A DNA stretch of 64,000 nt. It comes from Trichosporon coremiiforme. Lineage: Eukaryota; Basidiomycota; Tremellomycetes; Trichosporonales; Trichosporonaceae. The stretch covers positions 928,570 through 992,569 of the forward strand of contig BCJJ01000001.1 in NCBI GenBank assembly GCA_039545355.1, given 5' to 3'. Positions 57,405-64,000 of the stretch are shown in pieces (within the stretch, counting starts at the first letter, position 1; each line of letters starts with the position of its first letter). The notes under the pieces are model-generated. The model saw only the letters and a program-made list of their open reading frames with translations. It was not told the origin of the DNA and ran no database searches. A program made the position numbers and the translations under genes.

Positions 57405-57961
57405 TTAAGCGGCAGCCTTGCTCGGTCCCTGCAGCTGCTGGAACTCGCGCTGCAGAGTGATGATCTGAGGTCAGCTGGGATGTCAGAACAAACTAGCTCA
57501 CCTCGTCCTTCTTCTTGTTCGCCTTCTCCTGGTGCTCCTTGATCTGGTTTTCGACCCGCTTGCTGTGACAGTCAGCTAAGCACCAGCCTCGGATAGCTTA
57601 CATCTCCGACTTGATGTACTCCAGTCGCTTTTCCACGTTCGCCTTGGCCTCGGTCGGGTCCTGCTCAACGAGCGCGGGGCCAACGAGCTTGAAGATTGTG
57701 TTGTCCGCCTTTAATGTGCTGAACTCCTGATACCAGTTAGCGGTGCTCAACTCCCAACTATCTCCGCCAAAACTCACCTTGAGGACCGACTCGTTCTCCG
57801 CCTGCTGAGCGTCCAAGCGCTGTCGGGCTTCGATGACACCGGCCATCTCTGGGATGTCAGGTCTCGCTATCTCCGTGCTACCTACCAGCCTCGAGCTTCT
57901 GGAACTCGCGGGACTCGTCCTGCAGTTTGGCCTGGATGACCCCAATCTTTGCGGCGGCCAT
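57405..57961 (-). CDS. YKE2: Prefoldin subunit 6
   Basis: Beta-type prefoldin subunit (yeast Yke2/PFDN6) that delivers nascent actin and tubulin to CCT. Exons (minus) 57961-57886, 57848-57778, 57726-57602, 57562-57502 and 57464-57405 give 130 residues, the family length. Heptad-rich coiled coils at both ends (IQAKLQDESREFQKLEAEM ... ENQIKEHQEKANKKKDEI) flank the two beta hairpins (NTIFKLVGPALVEQDP). Four introns of 37-51 nt, most with CTGAC or CTAAC branch sites. Its start lies 225 bp from the start chosen for the plus-strand neighbour (48 bp if that gene starts earlier). Confidence 0.93.
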
Positions 57962-58186
57962 GGCGTGCTAGTCGTGCGATTGCTGTTGCAGCGTCGATTT
58001 GGGCGCTCGATGGAACATGACCGCATCTATCGCCAGCAACAGCGCGCGATCGGTTTTGGTCCCGCGCGGCTCGGGCCTCCACCTTCCTCCACTTTCGAGG
58101 TCCACTCAACCGGTCATCTCGAAAACATTGCCGCCGACAACACTATCAACGACGACTCCGGAACAGCGACGAAGCACCGCTTGAAG

Positions 58187-59515
58187 ATGCGCCCTCCCGA
58201 TAAAGGGAAGGGGAAGCGAGTGGCTCCGATATCCTCCGGCGCCCTTTCCTTCTCTCTTGGTGCCAGTCCCTCGAAGAAGCCGAAGAGCGATGAGGGCAAC
58301 AACAACAACAAAGCCTCCGCTCAGAAGTTGGCCGCTTTGTCCGCCTCTCGATCTCCAGCTCTCACCAGGACAGCCCAACCGCCTGCCAAGACGCCAATGA
58401 AAGCTTCGGTGACAACCTCTCTGTGTCCAGAGCGGCCGGGTGCTTCCGCTGCTGCAAAGCCTTCGCCGCGGCTACAAGCCATCGGGCCTCCACCTAGTTT
58501 GACGCTGACGCCGAAGCGTCAGCGGACAGACACCGCGCACACGACGCCAATGTCAGCCAGACGAGCTCCCCCGACATTCTCTCTGGCGGAAGCATCACCG
58601 AAAGGGCTTGGCTCGCCGCAGGTAGCCCAGACGCGTGCCTTTAAACCGGTCAGCGGGTCGCCTTTCCGACTCACAAGCGTAGCCACGGAGAAGGGGCCTG
58701 AGCCAGACAGCAAGCCGCTGCAGGGCCTCACATCTCTGTCGCAGATGCAGGTTTCGCAATCACTGGCGTCTCCGGATTCGGCGCACTCCGCCGAAACCAC
58801 TGGGGCGGTTTCTCCGCGCAAGCGGAAGAGTGCACGCAAGTCAGGGTGAGTACCACGCGTCATGTTTCGCGGTGGAGTACGTCACTGACAGGTCAGCGAG
58901 GGACTGAGTGCGCGTCTGGCGCACCTCGTTGCGTCAGCCGACACGGCGCTGATTCTGTTCTACACGTCGCTGTTACGAGGTGCGCGCACACTAAGCGGCG
59001 ACGCGCTGCAGAGGCGCATGCAAGACGCGCCGATCCTGCTGCAAGTCACCCAAACGATGCGCGCTCCGTCGCCCTCGGCCGCACTTGCCCACTGCAGGGT
59101 CCTTCGATGGGCTGCGGGGACTGGCGCTCACGCCGCAGACGAAGACGTCATGGTCGTGTTCAAAAGCCTGCCTCAGGAGTGCCCGCGCATCGGACGCGCG
59201 CTCGAGAGGATCGACGAGAACACCAGGGCAGCCATCTGGTTCCCTACATCAGAAATCGCGCTCCAAGCGCAGCATGAGCCTGTTTCTGGGACATCAGATG
59301 GCCAGGAGCCAGAGGGCCAAGAGCGCCAGGACGCGACCGACGGGCAAGACGCGACGGCCGGCGCGATGGCTCACGAGAGCTCGGAATCCGACACCCACAC
59401 ACAGGAACATCAGCAAAAGCACGCACCGGATAGTCGACGCGCTGATCGCGCGGATCGCGTAGATCGCCCTGTCCCAGTCCTGTTTGCATCGCGGTACCTT
59501 CTGGCTGGCGTTTAA
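58187..59515 (+). CDS. Uncharacterised basic, Ser/Pro-rich protein with an ordered C-terminal half
   Basis: Not recognised. Exons 58187-58845 and 58897-59515 give 425 residues. The first half is disordered and basic (KKPKSDEGNNNNK, LTPKRQRTD, SPRKRKSARKSG, likely NLS); the second half starts EGLSARLAHLVASADTALIL and is helical, containing TALILFYTSLLRGARTLSG, ILLQVTQTMRAPSPSAALAH and VVFKSLPQECPRIGRALERI, ending with a low-complexity acidic/Gln region. A nuclear or chromatin role fits but is inference. An in-frame ATG at 58010 would extend it but would leave only 48 bp to PFDN6's start. The splice acceptor used (GGTCAG) is the second of two; the first breaks the frame. Confidence 0.6.
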
Positions 59516-62224
59516 TAGCGCATACGGTGCATTGGATACGCGAGTGCGCTCGCTTGCATACCTGCCAAGCTTTCCGGAGTCCTTAATCGAGAAGCACAGA
59601 CGCGCTTTCTGGTGGGTTCATCTGTCTCACCCACTTCACCCTCATGTCGCCTCATACCGCCGAGACCCACCAGCCCTCATCGTACCCCGGTAACTCCCTC
59701 CTTCAGCCCTGCATTCTGTCGGCTGGACAGACTCCAGTATTGCATCCGCTGGGCCGTCGTCTGGGGTTCGAACATGGTTCCGAGGCACCTGGCTCAGCTC
59801 TGCAGTTCTCCTGAGGTCGGCTGGAGCCAGCTGGAGGCACGCCGGTCTGAGTTGGGGGGCGCATTATATGGCAAGGGACCCGCAGCTGGCCCAGTGAGGT
59901 CTGCGGGCCGGTTGGGAATCGCGACTACGACTCGCTTTACGAGAGGACCATGATCTGCTCGTTTCATATTAAGTTTTGTAACTGTTGTGCATGTCGTTGA
60001 GTGCTTTCCCTGTGGATCGTGTCCTCTGCGAGTTGCGATTGATCCGGGCGTGCACTGATCCACTGGGCGCTGGAGGGAGTTCGGAGGTGTGATGGCATCT
60101 GATGAAATGGCGACGGATTGAATGCCTGCCTCTGCGCACCGACGTGGGATGAGCACCAAGGGTCAAAGGTCGGGAAGGTCGGGAGGCCTCAGAGTCTGAC
60201 GCGTTGGGTGAGTTCATGGAGCTGATGGCGCACAAAATGAATTACTGCGTAAAACGTTGCCACCACTGCAGGAACGGCGCACCAAGACGGTCCAGGACGC
60301 TCAAAGATGGTGCGTGCAGGAAAGTTGAGCGGCAGATCAGATCATCAGTGGCTAGTGCTTGGTTGTCCTGACCTCGGCGCGCAGAGGCCATGAGGAGTTG
60401 CGTGAGGAGCGTTGGCTTGGCTCACGAAAGTTCACAGACCCAGGGTCTGGCAGCCAGGCGCCGCGACTTGCGTTCTCGCGGTCTCTCTGCGTCTTCCTCC
60501 CTGGGTAGTCATTTTGTGGAGGCGTGGGCCAATCACGATCACAGTGTGCCTGCTGGCCCTTAGCTGTTCCTGTATCCCTGCATCCCGGTGTCCCTGCCAC
60601 CCTGCAAGGCGAGTGTGGCTCACGACGCGAGAGTGTATCTGTTCCCCCCTCTACGACCGTACGGTGTGCGACTTGCACGGCCTGCCACCAGCACGCGCTC
60701 TCGCTTTCAGGCATTGGCGACCCTGTGTCTTGGAATCTTGGGCGTGACGCCTGGGTCCGCCTTGGTCCCTAGGGTCCCCCTTGTACTGGCTGAGTCTCAA
60801 TATGTGGATCCCTGAGGTCCTGCGCTCCTGCCTTCCTGACGTACCTGTCCTCGCGATTTCTCACCGTACCATCGGTCCACTACCTGGCAATGGCACTGGC
60901 TGTCGGCTGCTGACCCTCCCCTATGCATACATGCCCGCCGACCATTAATCGCTGGGCTCCCACCGTAGACCACAGAGCAGTGCTGGTTCCTGGCCAAACC
61001 TCCATGTACCGCCTCCTTTTCACTCTAGTCGCCAACATGGCACGCCTTCTGGCCACCATAACACGCATGCATACAATGGGCCCTCGCATCCTCTAAGGCT
61101 GCGCTGTTCTCGACTGTTTGGCTTCTTCCCCCGACGTCAATAACGCAGCGCCGACACCATCCACAGCGACGACTGCAGCGTGTTTGATCGCTGCCACGGC
61201 CAGTCAAGTGAGAGTAACGAGTCTATTAGCCCCGTTCAGACGGGATAAACACCCACTGTTCTCACTCCAAACCTAACAGCCAAAATCGAAACCCTCTTTT
61301 CTCAACCCATACCCACCCACCTATCGATTCCTCCTCCCTCCTGCCTGCCCGACCTCGCCTCGCTCTCGTCGTTGCTTCTTCGACATCCCATCCCATCCCA
61401 TCATTTCTTGCTCTTTCTCCACCCTATCCTCCGCCACTGCCGACTACCCCCCTCCCTCGTTTACCAGCACTACCCAACGCACACACAGAGGCGACTGCAG
61501 AGCGATCGAGCTGACGGCGCATTTGACCCAATAGCATCCAGGTCAAACAAAGCGTGAGTTGATTCCCTATGCTGTGAACTTGAACCCTCGACACCCCCAT
61601 CACCCTCGGCTGCCCTTCGACCCCCTCCCTCGATCCCAGGCCCTCGCACTACCCTGTCGCCCTTCATCTTCACTCCCGCCTGAGCGAGCGCATCTCCAAC
61701 TCGCAACCTCCTCGTTGCTCGCCGTCACTTTTTCAGTATCGACAGCGTTTCGCATCGCATCGCCTCCGCATTCACCCACCCCTCCACCGGCGTCTCACGT
61801 ACCCCCTCCGCTGCTTGTGCCCCTGTAGTGCTACATTACGCCAGCAGCGTGATCCACGCCCTGCCCTCGTCGCTCTCAGAAACGTCGTATACGATCTCTC
61901 TACCTCATCATCAACACCATCAGTAGCCAGCGGCTCGATACCCATCTCGATTCTCACGACTGGCAGTGCCGACATCCGGTTACGCTTTGACAGCCTCTGA
62001 CCTTCCCCTTCCCTCCTCCCCTCATTGCTCTTGGAATCGCCCACTGACACCCGTGTTCAGTAATCACGCACCGCCGTCATCGTTCGCCTTCCTCCCGCTA
62101 CGCTCTCACGATCTCGACACGGACTATGCAACCTTGAGCCGACTCTCAGGTCTGAAATATAACCCCGATCTCATTGTACCAAGAAAGAAACAAGAAAAAC
62201 GAACCCCGTTGGTCATAATCCAAC
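59516..62224. other. 2.7 kb upstream region of the chitin synthase gene
   Basis: No gene called. The last 900 bp are pyrimidine-rich on the plus strand and contain a probable 5' UTR intron, 61554-62060 (AAAGC|GTGAGTTG ... CTGACACCCGTGTTCAG), after which 164 bp precede the chitin synthase start. ORFs between 59600 and 61000 overlap in several frames and show no motif. Long leaders are known for several fungal cell-wall genes. Confidence 0.5.
61554..62060 (+). other. Candidate 5' UTR intron of the chitin synthase gene
   Basis: GTGAGT donor at 61554 and CTGAC...TTCAG acceptor at 62060, 507 nt. Pyrimidine-rich throughout. Not confirmed by transcript data. Confidence 0.4.
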
Positions 62225-64000
62225 ATGTCCCGCCCCCCTTTTAACACCAACGTCTCCTTCGAGGAGAAGCCCCCCACTCCCAGGCGACAGTCGAACAGGG
62301 GAGCGCCTCCCCCGGTGCCTATGAAGGACAACGGTGGCTCGAAAGATGGCTATGGCCAGCCAATTCCGACGCTCGGATACGAGGAAGCTGGGTACGCTGG
62401 CACCAGCTACCAGGGCTTTTCGCAGAGCACTGGCGCCAACGTCGGGCGGAAGAAGTCGATGGTTCGCCCGGAGCGTGAGCGCATCGAGCCCGGACACCGT
62501 CTCTACCACTACCGGGAACACGCTGCTGCGGATGACGTCCGTGTTCAGCCGTCCAGTGAGTGTTTGCATTCCTCGATCACCAACCTTTCCGAAACTGACG
62601 TCCAGCGACCGGCAACCAGCCGTATGCTCCCCGTCAGGGCGGGGCTACTGGCCTCCGCCGCGGCAAGTCGGTCCTTGGCCGTGACGGCGACCTCGAGCAG
62701 GAGTCGGGTCTCAACCTGTTCAAGCGCGGTGGTACTATCCGACGTAAGGCGTCTCGAGCCGCGCCGCGACCATCGGACGGCACTGGAGAGCCTCCCGAGA
62801 AGCCTCGCGGCTGCTGCTCCAACATTGCCCCTGGTCCAGTCGACGGATGGATGATCTACTGCTTCGTCATCACCTGCTGGATCCCCAACTTTATCATTTC
62901 TGGTGTCTTCCGCAAGAAGACCCCCGAGGCTCAGCGAGCATGGAGGGAGAAGATGGGTATCGTTGCCATCTGTGCTTCCCTCATGGCTATCGTCGGTTAC
63001 ATTACTTTCGGTTTCACGCAAACGGTCTGTGGTAAGCAAGGCGCCCGTATCAAGGGTGAGAACATTTCGGTTTCGTCTGTCGTCATCAACGGCTACAACT
63101 ACGATCTCGGAACCTGGAAGCATCCGGCCGTCGAAAACACCGAGTTCAACGGAACTGTCACCCCCCTCTACATGGATGACTGGATGGTTGCCGGCAAGGA
63201 TGTCTCTTTCCTGTTCCAGAATGTCGCTGGCAAGTGTCGCGGTGTCATCACCAAGGCTGAGGGCTCTTCGATCCCCAGCCAGGATGACGTTCTCGCCTGG
63301 TTCTTCCCTTGCAACCCGTTCCCCTCGAACTCATCTCTCCCCGTCAACGCCTCTGGCTACGACAACGCCAAGAACTGCCACACTTCTCCTACTGCTCGCG
63401 ATGAGTTTGAGAAGCTCGGCAAGACCAAGCACAAGGCCGGTGTCGTCTACTACACCTGGGACCAAGTACGTAACGAGTCCAGTTCCAGGGCCCTCGCAGT
63501 GTATCAGGGCAGTGTCGTCGACCTTGGTCTCCTCAGGTGGCTCGACAAGAGGCAGGTCAACTACCCCGACGTCTTCGACCTCATGATGAACGAGACCGAC
63601 CGCTTCGCCCGTCGCGACATCACGGCTTTGATGAACCGTGCGGGATGGAATCGTGAGGGAGACTGTCTCGCGGACACGATCCGTATCGGTTTCGTCGACT
63701 CCAAGACCATTGGATGTGTCGCATCCGACATTGTGCTCTGGGTCTCGCTCGTGTTCATTCTCGGTGCGGTGCTCATCAAGTTCTTCATGGCGCTGGTCTT
63801 CGGTTGGTTCCTCAGTTGGAAGATTGGAAACTTCAACAGCGAGTCGTACAAGGATCGTATGCGTCGTGCCGAGGAGATCGAGAACTGGACGGACGACATT
63901 TATCGTCCTGCTCCTGGCTACCTGCGCCCGAACGCTCGCGACACTGGTGGCAAGAACGGAGCCGTCGGTGGTGCCAAGAAGGGTCACTTCCTGCCCAAGC
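62225..64000 (+). CDS. Chitin synthase, class IV-type (N-terminal part; runs off the window)
   Basis: Polymerises UDP-GlcNAc into chitin at the plasma membrane. Exons 62225-62555 and 62606 onward; at least 575 residues are visible and the catalytic QxxRW core lies outside the window. Visible features: disordered N-terminus with PPVPMKDNGG and RPERERIEPGHRLYHY, a first membrane pair (VDGWMIYCFVITCWIPNFII; GIVAICASLMAIVGYITFGF) joined by RTPEAQRAWREKMG-type sequence (here KKTPEAQRAWREKMGI), a long lumenal region with conserved cysteines (PCNPFPSNSS), and a second membrane segment (VLWVSLVFILGAVLIKFFMA). The order and the EAQRAWREKMG motif mark the class IV/Chs3-like group rather than class I-III. 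One intron of 50 nt. Confidence 0.85.

Noticed and set aside
59756..59785. GGGTTCGAAC motif resembling a tRNA T-loop
   Set aside because: No acceptor stem, D-arm or anticodon arm can be folded around it.

Overview
This 64 kb window is nuclear DNA from a basidiomycete fungus, most likely a GC-rich tremellomycete yeast of the Cryptococcus/Trichosporonales type. I infer this from the protein set: a class IV-type chitin synthase, glucosylceramide synthase, a GT61 glycosyltransferase, Kin4-type kinase, Bot1/mS45, HIS3 and LEU4. The gene structure agrees: nearly every gene is split by very short introns, often 32-50 nt, with GTRNGT donors, a CTGAC or CTAAC branch site and an AG a few bases later. 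There is no operon structure, CRISPR array or tRNA/rRNA gene that I could find, and no recognisable transposon.

Layout, left to right: 3' part of a DUF2421/ER-transporter-like membrane protein (+, 1-1662); complex I NDUFA8 (-); exocyst SEC8 (+); COX17 (+); GPI2/PIG-C (-); TAPT1/DUF747 protein (+); complex I NDUFB4-like subunit (-); RBM5/10-like splicing factor (+); an orphan protein with a CxCxxC tail (-); RAD18 (-); glucosylceramide synthase (+); SEC39 (-); a Kin4-type kinase (-); a 3.6 kb gene-poor interval; a bZIP factor (+); a GT61 glycosyltransferase (-); mitoribosomal mS45/Bot1 (-) and uS8m (+) as a head-to-head pair; MAU2/SCC4-like cohesin loader (-); HIS3 (+); SHR3 (-); LEU4 (-); an uncharacterised 618-residue protein (+); a cluster of three fast-evolving-looking minus-strand genes (52.85-57.03 kb), the first two built from very small exons; prefoldin subunit 6 (-); an uncharacterised basic protein (+); a 2.7 kb interval; and the 5' half of a chitin synthase (+) that runs off the window.

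Functional themes are housekeeping: mitochondrial biogenesis and respiration (NDUFA8, NDUFB4, COX17, mS45, uS8m), secretion and ER trafficking (SEC8, SEC39, SHR3, TAPT1, GPI2), cell surface and lipids (GCS1, GT61, chitin synthase), amino-acid synthesis (HIS3, LEU4, with SHR3 for permease traffic), and chromosome maintenance (RAD18, MAU2, Kin4). Genes mostly alternate strands, giving divergent promoters a few hundred bases long and closely spaced convergent 3' ends.

Exon boundaries below were worked out by eye by requiring splice consensus plus a continuous frame, and the coordinates should be read with that in mind. The most unusual stretch is the microexon-dense region 52.85-55.54 kb, where two neighbouring minus-strand gene models use 10-12 exons, most of them 18-75 nt and, in the larger model, almost all joined in phase 0. 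Single-gene microexons of 7-11 nt also occur in four conserved genes (DUF2421, NDUFB4, GCS1, LEU4), and two introns have GC-AG ends.
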